From contig NC_033624.1 of the NCBI RefSeq assembly GCF_001540865.1, positions 733,238 through 797,237 on the forward strand: 64,000 bases of DNA, read 5' to 3'. Below the pieces are notes generated by a model. The model had not been told where the DNA came from and searched no databases. It was given only the letters and a program-made list of their open reading frames with translations. Each line of letters starts with the position of its first letter. Positions within the stretch are counted from its first letter, which is position 1. This DNA comes from Ananas comosus (taxonomy: Eukaryota > Streptophyta > Magnoliopsida > Poales > Bromeliaceae). The position numbers were made by a program, and so were the translations under genes. This document shows positions 49,981 through 62,920 of the stretch, piece after piece.

Positions 49981-50179
49981 ACGAAATAGTTTTTTTTAAG
50001 AAAAAACTGCATACTACCAGCTTCATTCATTAGCAGTATGAATTATACTATACAGGTAAGATAATATATCTCAATGGAAATAAAAAAATAAAATAAAATT
50101 AGAATTAAAATTAAAATTAAAAATAATAGCAAAACAAAAAAAAAGTGATGGCGATAGAGCTACTTTGCCACGAAATAGT
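49981..50179 (-). mobile_element. 179-bp LINE/SINE-tail retroposon with 10-bp TSD
   Basis: The insertion 49991-50169 lies between exact copies of ACGAAATAGT (49981-49990, 50170-50179). It begins with a T run, so it reads on the minus strand. The complement of 50000-50030 (AATGAATGAAGCTGGTAGTA) matches the 3' tail shared by the elements at 7950, 9450 and 62935. Confidence 0.75.
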
Positions 50180-50513
50180 ATTTTTTAAATAATATTTGAT
50201 TGATTGGCGGCACTTCTAATTTATAATACCTTTAAAAAAATGATAGTTACATTCTCATTTTCTCCCTCTTTTTACTGCTAGAGAGCATTTGGATCGACAA
50301 ATGTGTGGTTAGAACGTTTTATTGAAAATGAAAATACCAGTTTTGTCAATCTTTGCGTAGACATTTTAAAAAAAATAAAATCTTATAACCAATCATAAAA
50401 TTGAATTCTCAAAATTATTTTTATAAATAATTTAAATTTAAAATTATTTTGTATAAAAAGGTTAAAACTTAGTTTATAACCGAATAACAATTTTTTTATA
50501 TTATATCAATTAA

Positions 50514-52274
50514 TAATAAAAAGACTAATTTGCATAACAAATTCATAAGTATTGAGCTTTTGTAAAACCGGGCCACCATTTTTAATTTTGCAGATTCGGT
50601 CCGAATTTTCAACAAATTAACCATAATACTCTTATCCCTATTTTTTTTCCTTTTCGATCCTTCTCCACCCGCTGTCTCCATTGCCGCCGCTGGCGACAAA
50701 GAAGAAATACTTCTCGGGGCCCAGAAGCACACCGGCGAGGAAAGAGGAGAAAAGTAGTTACACTCCGGCGAGAACTATGGTTGCGATAAAGAGTAAGAGA
50801 GAGGTCGTGACAAAAAAAATATATAAAGAGAAAGAAAATAAGAATAATAAAAAATAAAAAAAAATTTCTACAAAAAAAACCAAAAATTATAGAAAAATGA
50901 AGAAATTGCACTGTTAAAATAAAGTTATATTGTTTAAAAAAAAATTTGCACTCTTTGAAATAAAAATTATATTTTTTAGGATGAGAGTTACACTCTTTAG
51001 TCGAAAATTATACTAGTTGGGTGAAATTTACACTATTTCTTATCCTCATCTTCTTCTTCTTACTTCTTCCCCTCCGTTTTCTCGTCCTCCTCCTCCTTCT
51101 TCCTCCTCTACCTTCTTTGGCGTCGTCGCCGTCAAGCACCCATCGCATCGCCGCCCCCTTCTTTGCTGGCGCCCATGCCCGACAAGGTCGAGAGCGAGAT
51201 AAGCATCCTCTTCTCCCTCTGCGGGCCCCATCTCGTCAACCTCCTCTGCTTCTGCCGCGAGCCTTGCGAGGCAGCGCCGCGCGGTGAGGTCTGCGTCGGT
51301 GTCGGCGGTGTCAATGGTGTTCTTCGGCGGGAAACTTCTGGGAGGGGTGGAGAATGTGCCGTCATGCCACCTCAACGGCTCTCTCGTCCCCCTCCTCAAA
51401 TAAGCAGGGGCTCCCGCGTGTGCGTTGGCGGAAAAGGGGGGCGACTACGCGAGGGGCGCTTGACAATAACGGTGACAGAGAAGGTGGAGGAGGAAGAAGA
51501 AGGAGTAGGATGAGAAAGCGAAGGGGAAGGTGGAGGAGGAAGAAGAAGAGAATGAGAAATTGTGTAAATTCATCCAAATAGTATAATTTTTGTCTAAAAA
51601 GTGTAACTTATATTCCAAATAGTATAATTTTTATCTTAAAGAGTGCAACTTTTATCTCAAATATTACAATTTTTTTTTTCTTTATTTTAACAGTGCAATT
51701 TCATCATTCTCTTACTTCTTCTATAATTTTTGATTTTTTTGTAAGAAATTTATTTATTATTTATTATTTATTATTTTTTTATTTTTTTCTCTATAATTTT
51801 TTTCTTCACGACCTCTCCCTTGCCATTTATTGTAGTCACCGCCATCACCGGAGTGTAACTATTTTTCTCTCCCTCCCTCGCTGTCGTGCTTTTCAGCCTT
51901 GAAAAGCACTTTCTTTTTGTTGCCAGCGGCGACGGCAGGGACGACGGGTGGAAGACGGTTGGAGAGGAAAAAAAAAAAGGTCGCGGCATGATCTCGGCGG
52001 GGTCGGAGGTGAGGAGGGTGGAGGGTGCGGAGGCGAGTGCGAGAGCGTTAGGGGCAGAGATGAGGGGGTCCGTTTCCGCCTCCGACTCCGTAGGCTTCTT
52101 CGGCGAGAAAAAATAAGAACGCGAGAAAAAAAAGAAGAGAAGAAAAAATATAAATATATTTTCGTTAGTTTACTGAAAATTTGGACTGACTCTGTAAAAA
52201 AATAAAAAAAAGGCCTAAGTTTGCAAAAAGTTAAAAACTTATAGATTTTTTTATACAAATTGACGTAATAAAAA
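50514..52274. mobile_element. Mutator-like foldback element with exact 9-bp TSD
   Basis: The 1743-bp element 50523-52265 is flanked by TAATAAAAA on both sides (50514-50522, 52266-52274). Its ends are inverted repeats (GACTAATTTGCATA versus CGTCAATTTGTATA), and the arms pair for hundreds of bases: 50900-51040 against the complement of 51560-51710 (AAATTGCACTGTTAAAATAA shared). The centre (about 51050-51540) is GC-rich. No transposase is seen. A 9-bp TSD with long TIRs is the Mutator/MULE signature. Confidence 0.85.
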
Positions 52275-52577
52275 TAATATTTTTTATTAAATTTAATTTA
52301 TTACTCAATTATAATTACGCGAATCCAAACGTACACTTCAATGTGCCACAGCCATATCCCTACAAGTCATAGGTTTAGAGCTACACTACCCCTATACCAT
52401 TCAAACGTTGACCGCTTTGCTGATCACTCCACAACCTCATAGATGCAGATGCATCGAGAGAGAGCAAGAGTACTTTTAGTAAAGTTAAAAACAGTTGGAG
52501 CAGATCAAAGAGAAATGAATAAAACGAAATAAAAAAAATCACTATTACTTTAGTAATATTAAAAAATAATAAAACTA

Positions 52578-52643
<66 letters not shown>

Positions 52644-53203
52644 TTCAATGATAAAGATTTCGAATTTACGTTTCATATTATTAAATATTATCTAAAATAT
52701 TTAAAATTTTAAGAAATCAAATTTAACAAATTTTCGACATCATTTATTTATGATCGAAAGGTTACAAAATTGATAATTTTTAACGGTAGATATAGAATAC
52801 TTGCTAGTTTAACAATATAAAAGAATTAGAATAGATTAAAGTTTTGATAAAAAAATTTATTTACTATATAAATATAGATCAATAATTCTGATCTTAAATT
52901 GAAGGATCCGATTATCTATCTTTAGGACGCCGTTCGATTTTGATTGTTCATTTTATGTCCAATTGATAGACTTTATTATGATTTTGTAAAATTACAAAAT
53001 TTATTTTTTAGAAGTTTCAAATATTTTAGGTCATATATAACGAGTTGGATCGACGATACAGAAGCTCTATTATAAAAAATAACTTATGAATACAAATGAC
53101 TCTATATTCGTAAAAGTACGACAATCATACTCTTTATCTCTATATTAGTTTTTTGACCAATAATAAAATATAAAACACTTACTTTTTGTGTATACAGTTG
53201 CTT

Positions 53204-53270
<67 letters not shown>

Positions 53271-53900
53271 GAGAAGTCACCCTTATCCCCACACATGAAG
53301 CATATATGGTTCGGTTAATGGACGGTTATAGGAGACCGTTTGTGGTCCTCGGTCTCTACAGTGCCTTCTCTTTCGTATGCTCCGCACGAACACACACCAC
53401 CCCTTAAAAAACTCTACCACGTAAAAAAATAAAAATAAAAATAATAATTAATTTATATTTTCCTTTATATATTTACTAATTTTGCTTTACGCCTCGCCTG
53501 GAACTGAGCTCCCACCAGTACCATTACTCCAGCTTATGCCTTATAGTTAGGCTTTGAATAACCCAGATGAACCTGTTTCCGCTGTACCTCGCGAACAACT
53601 TATTCCCCACACTTCAGAATCTGCAAAATAAATTGCTGTTTTTGCTTTAAAAAATATTAATTTTACCGGTGAGATCGAATTACTCTTTGAAAATTTGTCT
53701 TTAACGTTGTTCTATTAATTTTTTTTAGTCAATATATTATCAACTGACTCAAATTAAATAAATTAGAAAATTAAATAATAAAATTAAAATTTTAAAAAAA
53801 TTAGGTAGCCGATTAAAAATAATTTATAATTTAAATAAATTTTAAAAATTTAAATAGCAAAAGTGTTGTACGGCGTAAAACAGAGGATTGCTCACACTTC
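52275..53900. other. Intergenic; decayed foldback copy and microsatellites
   Basis: (TA)n at 52577-52638 is followed by a degraded relative of the TATGAGTA foldback subfamily (about 52640-53140), with matching ATTTTCGACATCATTTATT and TTATGAATACAAATGACTC parts. A (GA)n tract lies at 53204-53266. No gene is seen. Confidence 0.55.
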
Positions 53901-54103
53901 ACAGCCGACCAGGGTGAGATGTTAAGAAGGTGCAGCAGAAGAGTAGAGAGTGGTGGCGGTCGTGGTGGAGGTGGTCAAGGCGTCTCATTTTTCATACTTG
54001 GCATTGCCTGTCGTACGCTGCTGCCCGGGGCCGACGCGAGATCGGGGCCGTCCATCAAACCCCGCTCCTCCTCCTCCTGCGCTCCCGCCCATACGCCGTC
54101 CGA

Positions 54104-54154
54104 CACGTGGCGGAATGTCATGTCGCTGTTAATGATGATGGGACGGCTATAAAT
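54104..54154 (+). promoter_or_regulatory. KNOX core promoter: G-box/ABRE and TATA box
   Basis: ACACGTGGC contains the G-box CACGTG at 54104-54109, and TATAAAT lies at 54148-54154. A CT-rich leader begins about 28 bases downstream (54182-54206), a common plant initiator context. Confidence 0.6.
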
Positions 54155-54159
54155 TCGGG

Positions 54160-54314
54160 CGGCCCCCTCTCCTCTTTTTGTTCTCTCTCTCTCTCTCTCT
54201 CTCTCTTTTCTACTCCGCACTCTTATCCCTCCCCTTAATTTTCGCTCTTGGGAACTCACCACTACTACCTCTCTCTCTCTCTCTCCATAAAAAAAAAACC
54301 CAGCCACCATTTTC

Positions 54315-54350
<36 letters not shown>

Positions 54351-54855
54351 TATATTTATTTATGTAAAACAATAATATATTACTATTACTATTATTGTTG
54401 TGTTATACTACTTTCCCAAAAGGAGGAAAAAGGAAGAGAGGTAATGGTTGGTTTGTATGTTTTATAATTATTAATCATTTGTATTATTATTCTATTTATA
54501 TTTATTTCTTGTTTTGGTGGTCTGCAGCCGCAGTGGAAATGGCTGCTGCTTCAGCTTCTGCTGCTGCTGCTGCTAATTCGTCTGCTGCTCTTTGAACTCG
54601 GGCGCGATTTTATTCAGCTTTTCCCCATCTCGATCAACTCGATCCCCTCCCCTCTCCCCCCTCTTATTTCGGTGAACGAAAGAAAAAGGAAAAAAAACTC
54701 TATAATTAGCATCATCATCATCATCATCGGTGAACCACTCCGCTCTTCCTTTTTGCATCATGAATCGATACATAGATAGATAGATAGATGTACGAATACT
54801 AGTATTGATATTTTTTTTTTTTTATTTTCCTGTTTGATTTCTAGGGCTTTGGTGA
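54160..54855 (+). other. KNOX 5' leader with possible introns and a poly-Ala uORF
   Basis: CT repeats (54182-54206, 54270-54284) and an (ATT)n tract (54313-54352). AGAGAG|GTAATG near 54440 and TCTGCAG near 54530 could form a leader intron; TTTCTAG at 54844 could be another acceptor. ATG at 54539 opens an 18-codon reading frame, mostly Ala/Ser, ending in TGA. Transcript data would be needed to choose. Confidence 0.4.
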
Positions 54856-55606
54856 ATGGAGGATCTGTACAGCATACACCCGGGGATCTCGCGCGGCGCC
54901 GGCGAGCTCGACGGGGACCACCACCACCACCGCCGCCGCCGCCGCGGCGTCGCCGGCGATGCGTCGGAGATCTCCGGTGGAAGCGGCGGCGCGTCGGATC
55001 TGAACGACATGATCAAGGCTCAGATCGCCAGCCACCCCCGCTACCCTTCCTTGGTCTCCGCCTACATCGACTGCCGCAAGGTTTTACATCTCGCTACAAA
55101 TTAATATCCACGATCCAAAGATTATTAATTTTTTCTTTTTCATTTTTGTTAATTTTGATTTGATTTGATTTGAGCGTGTAAGGTGGGGGCGCCGCTGGAG
55201 GTGGCGACGCTGCTGGAGGAGATCGGGCGGGAGCGTAGTTCCAGCGCGGCGAGCTGCGACGGCGGCGAGATCGGGGCCGATCCCGAGCTCGACGAGTTCA
55301 TGGTACATGAACTTTCGATTCTACAATNATTTTTTTTTTTTTTTTTTTTTTTGTATCGTATATTGCTTTAACTATTCGCAATTTGTTTTTTTTTTTTCTC
55401 AATTTATACTTTATTTATCGGATGAGCTTGTTCAGGATTCGTATTGCCGAGTCCTCGTTCGGTACAAGGAGGAGCTCTCGAAGCCCTTCGACGAGGCCGC
55501 TTCTTTCCTCAGCAGCATCGAGATGCAGCTTAGCAACCTCTGCACCACCACCACCACCACCACCACCACCATCTCCTCCGCCGCTCCATCCGGTAACACC
55601 TTCAAT

Positions 55607-55650
<44 letters not shown>

Positions 55651-55981
55651 GTATATATATATTTATAGATATATGTATATGTATATATATGTACATACAT
55701 ATTCTACACTTTAAATTGAGTCAAATCTGAGCCGTTCATAGATGTTACTATACAGAGGGGGAGAGAGAGGGGGTGGTGGTGTGTGATGGGGGTGGGGTTT
55801 TGAGGAGTCAAATCGTGTCCATGCAAATGGGGTGCAGGTGTGTCAGAGTTGAGAGGAGAGAGCGTGCGTAGGGTTTTGTCCAACGCTGTAGGTTTCCTTC
55901 CTCCTTTTTTTCTACCCGAGTTCCCCCTCTCTCGGGTTTTGTCCAACGCTGTAGGTTTCCTTCTTTTTTTCTACCCGAGTT

Positions 55982-56028
<47 letters not shown>

Positions 56029-59000
56029 TATGGCAAATGCTATTATAGTAAATTATTATTCATTTTTATGGTGGAAAATAAAGGTGAAAGTATGCCGGAC
56101 ATGAGTAGGCCGATTTGTTCTGGTTGTACTGATTCACGTGCGAGTGAATTATTATTGATTATCGAAAATATGTTCTCTTCCTTCTTTTTTTTTTATTGTA
56201 GCTGTTTTTTATATTTTTGGCTCGTTGGGCTCTCAACTATAGTTATCGAATTGTGTACTTTGCTGAAACCTCTAGCGCCTGTGGTGTTTGATCGTCTCAC
56301 TCCGTCTCTTTTTCATTATTTAGTACTATTATTTAGTGTAATTGGGTACTTAAATTGTTCTTTAATTAAAGATGTTTGTTATTACTCTTTGCTTTTACTT
56401 GGGGGGTTATTTAGTGCACATGTGATGATCGTCTCTATATTTTGTACAAATTAAAGCACTATTTATCGCGAGGGCTGTTTTGGTTAAAGGTATTATACTT
56501 CTGCTTAGGAATCCTGGTGGTTTGTCCTTCTGTGGAACTCCAAACTTATATTTATGTAGTTATTAGTAAGCTCAATTATATTGTGATGTTGCTCTAGTCT
56601 TAGTCATTGGCTTCATTTACTAGACTACTGGTTTGTCTCAAATCAAGCTTTAACTTTTGTTCGGTTGTTTTGTGCTATGCAGTTGGAAATTCTGTTAGTC
56701 TGATCAGCCTCGACTTTTCATATTTTGTGGCATTGGTTTTCTATAATCCTTCACTGTGATATGATTGCTGGAGCTAAAACTAACTATACTAATCCATCAA
56801 CCAATTAAAAAACTTTAATAGGGTTTTCTAATAAATTAATGCTAGTATTTCATGAAGATTTTTCAGTTGATCCACTGTCTAGCTTATATTAGAATTTCAG
56901 AAGATCTCGTGTGGGTAAGGTTTCACGTTCTCCTGCAATCATTGATAGATAATCATTTGAAAGTCACCGATATCTGTTATCCTATTTTGTTCATCTGCTG
57001 AATCATCAATTATATATAGTCACATATTTATACTTTAATTTAAAATTACTACTTGTAAATGTTTTCTTTCCCTAAAATATTATTTGATCAGAGATCTTAC
57101 GAGTTTCCAAAAAGGACTCAGATATCTTTGAATATTGAACATGAAATTTTACATGATATTTTATGAAATTTTGCATGATATTTTCTTTCAACCTGAAAAT
57201 ACAAAAATTATCATGAATCTGCTTGCAATTGAAGATGACAGTTTAGTATGGAAGTTGTGGATAAAAGACTTCTTTTGCTTAATTAGTTGGGAATGTATAT
57301 CCTGTTATTCTGACTGTTCATAAATATCTTGTTTTTTTTTTTTCTTTTTCAAAGTGTACAACAAGGATAACTAGCTTGCTGAGATACTGGATAAGAATGC
57401 CAAAAATTAAGGATCTGTTATGAACTTCTACTTCTATGATTGCCGTCCAATATTAAGCTGCTGCTAGTACATTTTGATTAAGCGACCCAGGTACATTAGC
57501 TTTCCCTTGATGAGTTTACCTTTCTCTATCGTTATTAACCGACTTTATTGAAATTCTCATAGAATCCATGCACTGTGGGAAACGTTTGTGTCTCTTCTCC
57601 CTTCTAGTTTTGCTTTCTGTCATTGTCCTTTGAATATTCCTGCAAGAGGGCTCTAGATAAGAATTTGGTGGAGGCAGAAGATGAAATGTGGAAAATAGAT
57701 TTCATGCTGTGTTTTTTGAACTAGTTGCATGCAAGCAACTATAAGCATCTAATTGACAAATAATTTGATTTTATGCTTATGAACAAATTTAAATCTTAGT
57801 TAGCATAACGCATGATTGTTCTATACCTTTAGTTATGCTCAAATATCATATAATCTCTATTTAACAAGGAATGCTAATATGCAGCCTTATCAAACAAAAA
57901 AAAAGGATTGATATTCTTTTCGAAGTTTGCAATTCCAATTCTTTTTACTCACTTTGAACTATCATGTTGATGATTTAGGAAAATGTAAAGCATTTCAATT
58001 GTGCGTCTAACTGATACTGTATAGGCTTTTTATTCTTTAGAGTTTTGACTTATATTAATTTTACTAACTAAATTTGGGGGGGCAATTTTCACCCCACCTT
58101 TACCGACCTAATCTGTGTCAGTTGATACCCAACCCAAAGACTCTTCGCGAGGGCAAGTGTAAAATGTTACTACTGAAAATTTTTTTTGAGACGTGGTAGA
58201 TGTAAATGAGCCTACATTTTCGGGCTTGGTTGTGAGATTGCGAGAGCAATAGTAGATGAACAAGTATTAAAGAGAAATTCCCGTCGAATTTGAGTAACTG
58301 CAATTACAAGTGCGCATGAATGACTCTTGTTGGATGTGTGAGAGAAGGAAAGAAAGATTTTTTTTTTTTTAATTCTACAATTGTTATTTTGCTGAATGAT
58401 TATGAGTAAATTTTCAACATATAAAATTTATAAATGATAACAAAGTGCTATAGTAATGGTGGCTACGGACTAATTAGATAAATTTGATAAGTCAGGTTCA
58501 AATTATGTGGTGGGACAAAGATGTGTTTGGTTATTGATGGACATTGAACGTAGTTGTCAGTTATTCACGACGTTAAATACAAATTTGAATGTTTGAAAGT
58601 AATGTGTTATTGTTTTGTTCGGAGGCTTCCTTCGATATATTGTTTGTAATCGTTGCAGCATAATGCTTTATGCTTCTACTTCAGTGATGATACGAATACT
58701 TTTAGCAAGAGCAAATGCTTTATGAACTTGTGAAGGGAATTAATATGTTTGTCATGAGTTGAATATTAGAGTTAAAAGCACATAATTAGTAAGAGCAAAT
58801 GCTATATAAATTTGTAAAGGAAATAATAGATTAATTTGTCACGAGTCGATTATTACAGAGTTAAAAATCACATGATTGGTGCTTCCCTTTATTGATATGA
58901 CAATGTCATCCAACTAAACGATTTTCTTAGCTATCTACAAAGTACAAGAACTAAAAGAAGTGCTGGAAACCTGATAATTAAGCTGAACTAACTAGCTGAT

Positions 59001-61935
59001 GATATGTTTTCAGAACTGCATTTCTGATCTTTAACTTGTAGGGGGTCTTAAATTGTGCTGCGTTCGATCGTGAGTTTTATCAAAGTATTTGCAATTTCCA
59101 CCGAAATCTGTGATATTGAAGATATATTTTACCTATTTACACAGCTTGTGATCTAGTAAGAGTTTGATATCATTATTAAATTTTGATGCATTATCCTATC
59201 TAGTATAATTCATTTACAGCATAATAATAGTTTAGGGATTTTATCTGTTATAATAGTCCTGAAAGACAGCCTATTTTATCTATTATAATTGCCCTGAAAG
59301 GCATGGCTTATGTGGTGATTTTGGATTTGGATCGTTACCTTTATGCCTGATTTCCAATGCAGGGTTGTCACTGCAAAGATTCTAACCACATCATCTAAAT
59401 TATTATTACTCTTTGAGAGTTGCTACCGAAGACAGTGAAGCTATTCTACTATAGATAAAATCTTCTTGAAATCTTTTATATCAATCATCCTGTGACTACT
59501 AAGGTTGTCTAAAAATGGAAAAAAAAAGAAATAAAAGGGTTGCCCATTGTGGCTTTGCTTTAGAAGCATCTCTTACTCCATGTTTTGTATTCTGGTTTGT
59601 TATAATTCAGATGTTCTTTTCCCTAGGATGTTAATGTTGTTGGGAAGTACAATCGTTTGTGGTTTGGGCAATATATTGGATCAGTATTTGGCATGTCATG
59701 CAGATTAAGAGGCGAGTATAGATATCTGATCTTTGTCATGATGATTAATTCTATTGTTTACTAGGTTACTTCGGGAATTTGAAGAAAATTTCCTGGGAAA
59801 TTTTTATAGACACCACAATTTCTTCCCATGGTTTTGCAAAATTTTCTGTTTGACACTACAACAAAAACGGTCTATAGCGACACTTTTAAATGTTGGTACA
59901 GATAAAAAAAAGTGCTGCTAGCTAAATTACCAACACTTTTAAAAAGTGTTGCTATATGTGGGGTCGCTAGGTATATAGTGACAGTTAAAGAGTGTCGCTA
60001 TAACCTAAAAGAGTGCTGCTAATTTACTAACACTTATTTAAGCATTTAGCAACCGCCGAAACTCTATCTCGTTGGTTGTGGTGACGAAGGAGGACGACAG
60101 GGAAGGGTTTTTCGTCTAGAATTTCAGTAGATTGGGTGAAGAGAGAAGAGGAGATAGTAATCGATTTTTCTTTTTTTTTTTTTCTTTTCTGTTTGTAATC
60201 GGCCCAAATGGGCTGGGTGGGATGAGTTGAGTAGAGTAATCTTTTATTTTTGGTTGGATTGGACTTTATATTTAGGCATTAGTAGATGTTTTTTTAAATT
60301 TTAGCATAAATGGGACACTTACATAAAAGTGTCCCAAACATGTGTCCCTATAATCTAATTCTGTTGTAGTGTGAGTATATCATTGAAGGGCATTTTGCCT
60401 TGGTCATAGTATTTTCCTCTCCACTGGAACACGATGGACCATTACTAGAAACTAGTGACAGGACTATTTTCGAGTCATACTCCAAGTGTCTCACAGGTAT
60501 ATGAAAAGTAAGAAGACACTGCACGGAAAATAATCAAGGGAGGTGAACCTAGCAGAGAACTAATTTAAAAAAAAAAAAAAAGTATAAAGGAATCAAATTT
60601 AACTGTCAAAAGGAGGAAAAAAAACCTTCATTCTTAATATTATTATATGAATCCGCAGGTTAGGTTGCCAAGAACTGTCAATGTATCATCAACTTATTAT
60701 TTGGATCCACACATTTTTTAGCTAAGATTCTCTTGTAAGAAATATCAAAGGAGGTCTCATTTTGTTTGCATGGTTTATTGTTTAGAACATATATTACTTG
60801 TCGTCGTGGGCTTGAACTAGCTTTCAATGTGTTGATCAAGGTGATGTACTTTTCCTCGTCACATTTAAGGGATGCAATTTGCTTCTCTTCCATCAATCAT
60901 GTCTGTCCATTGTTACTCAAACTTGCTGGAATAACTTTTGAACTCTATTACTTTCCGTGAGTGTCAGCTTAATTTCACTGTCTCGATAGAGATGCTACAC
61001 AAAACACCAAGTGAGCATCTTATCAGTTGATACGATTCAAACAGAGCAATATTTACGAAGGTTCTAGTGATATCAAAGGTCTGTACTGAACCTCATATGC
61101 CTTAGACAACCAGAACTTGCAATGTGCGCGTCATTACTATTTGGGTAATCTGAAGTGTGATAACATTAGTTCATTCATTGATTTTGCTAAGTGATCTCTA
61201 TGCATCCTTTTGGATTACTTTTAGTAATTATACGAGAAGTGCGCATAAATAATAGACATACTAGTGTGACACCATGATACATCAGACTTGATATACTATC
61301 TGTTGATCGACTTTAGAAGCATGTTTGCATTTAACTAGAACAAATCTTGTTTATTTATCTTCAGACGAAGTGGTGGGTTCCTCTGAGGAAGAGCTATGCT
61401 CTGCAGATGCTGAACCATCGGACGGCTACCACGAGTATGGCTCGAGTTCACGCTTGGCTGACCACGAGCTGAAGGAAATGCTTCTGAAGAAATACAGTGG
61501 ATACTTGAGCAGCCTTAGGAAGGAGTTCCTGAAAAAGAGGAAGAAAGGGAAGCTCCCAAAGGATGCGCGAACTACATTGCTCGACTGGTGGAACACACAT
61601 TACCGCTGGCCTTACCCCACGGTAGCCTTATAAGTGTTTTCTTTTCTCGCTTCAGCATTCGTACCTCATGTTTTCCTTGGATCGTCGTTAGCTTTTCAAG
61701 GAGTACTATTTTTTCGGTAAAATTTGCGGTTTGTGTTTACTCTCAGGAAGAGGATAAGGTGAAGCTGGCGGAGAAGACGGGGCTCGACCCGAAGCAGATA
61801 AACAATTGGTTCATAAACCAGAGGAAGAGGCACTGGAAACCTTCGGAGGACATGCGCTTTGCTCTCATGGAAGGTGTCGCAGGAGGGTCCAGCGGGACAA
61901 TGATCTACTTCGACACTGGCACCGTCGGCCCATGA
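54856..61935 (+). CDS. Class I KNOX homeodomain transcription factor (OSH71/OSH6-like)
   Basis: TALE-class homeobox regulator acting in shoot meristem maintenance. Exons: 54856-55080, 55183-55302, 55436-55592, 61365-61621, 61747-61935; GT-AG, 315 aa. KNOX1 is at about 45-85 ([19 protein letters not shown]), KNOX2 at about 110-155 ([18 protein letters not shown]), and ELK at 202-223 ([20 protein letters not shown]). The homeodomain has the TALE Pro-Tyr-Pro insertion (250-252) and WFIN (274-277). The start [13 protein letters not shown] and end DTGTVGP agree with rice OSH71-type proteins as I recall them, so the model looks complete. A run of nine Thr comes from an (ACC)n repeat (55543-55570). 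Intron 3 is 5772 bp, long even for KNOX genes. An N lies in intron 2. Confidence 0.96.
55871..55990. repeat. Tandem duplication in KNOX intron 3
   Basis: GGGTTTTGTCCAACGCTGTA and the following 40 bases (TTTCCTTC...CTACCCGAGTTCCCCC) occur twice, starting at 55871 and 55934, with small indels in the T run. Confidence 0.85.
59851..60374. mobile_element. Non-autonomous CACTA element in KNOX intron 3
   Basis: The 518-bp element 59854-60371 begins CACTACAACAAAAACGG and ends with the complement of CACTACAACAGAATTAG, flanked by TGA on both sides (59851-59853, 60372-60374). Subterminal repeats of an AGTGTCGCTAT/AAGTGTTGCTAT type are present at the left and AAAAGTGTCCC at the right, as expected for transposase-binding regions. 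No coding capacity. Confidence 0.92.
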
Positions 61936-62820
61936 TAATTAGTTTTGAGTAAAGCCTCTTTTACTTTATCTAACATACATAATATAAAGCTGTTTTCATT
62001 AACTACTACCATTTTGATGGTCGAACGATATTTGTATATGGCCATATGACATGCTACTGTGTCAATTGATGACTGAATGAGGTTCAACAGTTAGATCTTA
62101 TTATGTTAATTTGTTGTAAAAGATTCTTCTTCTTGTTTTGTCAATATGTACTTTTCATATTTATTGCCCTGCATAGTTTTAAATGGGCCTAATAACACAT
62201 TATTATTATTATTATTATTATTTTGAAGCATGCATGCCTTGTAAGCTAAAAGTGCTACAACTATTCAGCTATCATTATAAAGGTGGGAATGTGTATAAAT
62301 GTTGCTATAGCCGCATCTGAACGGTATATGCCGGAGTTTAATTTACATATAATATATATGTGATAATACAGTACTGTGCACTGGGAAAACATTATCTCAA
62401 TCCTGCTGGGTCCAAGCGAGGTGTTGAATGATCGGAACCTCTCTTGATTGGTGGAACAGTACTGTTTACTACTTAACAATACATGTTGGATTAATTCACG
62501 CCTCACAATTATCAACTTCTGATGAACAACATGATCGATTAGGTCAAATTATGTGAGTGGTGGAAGTTAACAAGTGCAGCCCAAGCCTGGGCCCCCTCCG
62601 CCACATGCAGTGTTTTCGTTAAATAGCCGTTGGAAGGTCGAAGTCGCTCTTTTGTGTAGAAAAAGTTTCTAAGAGCAAAACTCAGAATTTTCACTAATCG
62701 TTTTGGTTCTGACTAATTCATCTGATTCATTCTGGAAAGGAAAGAATCAAACCAGCTTCATTAATTCGAATTAATCAGATCACTCAGAACAGCAGTTGAT
62801 CCAAATTGTTTCCCCATTTA
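61936..62820. other. KNOX 3' UTR and flank
   Basis: Follows the KNOX stop. A (TTA)n tract lies at 62199-62221. No other gene is seen. Confidence 0.5.
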
Positions 62821-62821
62821 G

Positions 62822-62920
62822 CACTTGGATGGGCATTAATCTTATTTTCTTCCCGTGATGTATCTGGTGCACGTTAATTTTATTTTCTTCCCTTGATGTA
62901 TACACTTGGATGGACATTTA
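62822..62920. repeat. Imperfect tandem repeat
   Basis: TTATTTTCTTCCCGTGATGT at 62842-62861 recurs at 62880-62899 (TTATTTTCTTCCCTTGATGT), and CACTTGGATGGGCATTA at 62822 recurs at 62903. It abuts the T run of the LINE remnant. Confidence 0.7.

Larger units (their letters stand above)
55593..61364 (+). other. KNOX intron 3 (5.8 kb)
   Basis: Contains (CT)n tracts at 55614-55648 and 55986-56025, a tandem duplication at 55871-55990, and the CACTA element at 59854-60371. The rest (56040-59850, 60375-61360) is ordinary T-rich intron sequence; I see no nested gene. Confidence 0.8.

Noticed and set aside
51046..51513. Overlapping Pro/Arg/Glu-rich frames at 51.0-51.6 kb
   Set aside because: Low-complexity frames on both strands of the foldback element; no motif or splice support.
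53919..54310. ORFs of 60-111 codons upstream of KNOX
   Set aside because: They overlap the promoter and CT-repeat leader and have no protein-like features.
55840..56454. 204-codon frame in KNOX intron 3
   Set aside because: Built from a tandem duplication and a CT repeat (Leu-Ser run); no domain, and intronic.
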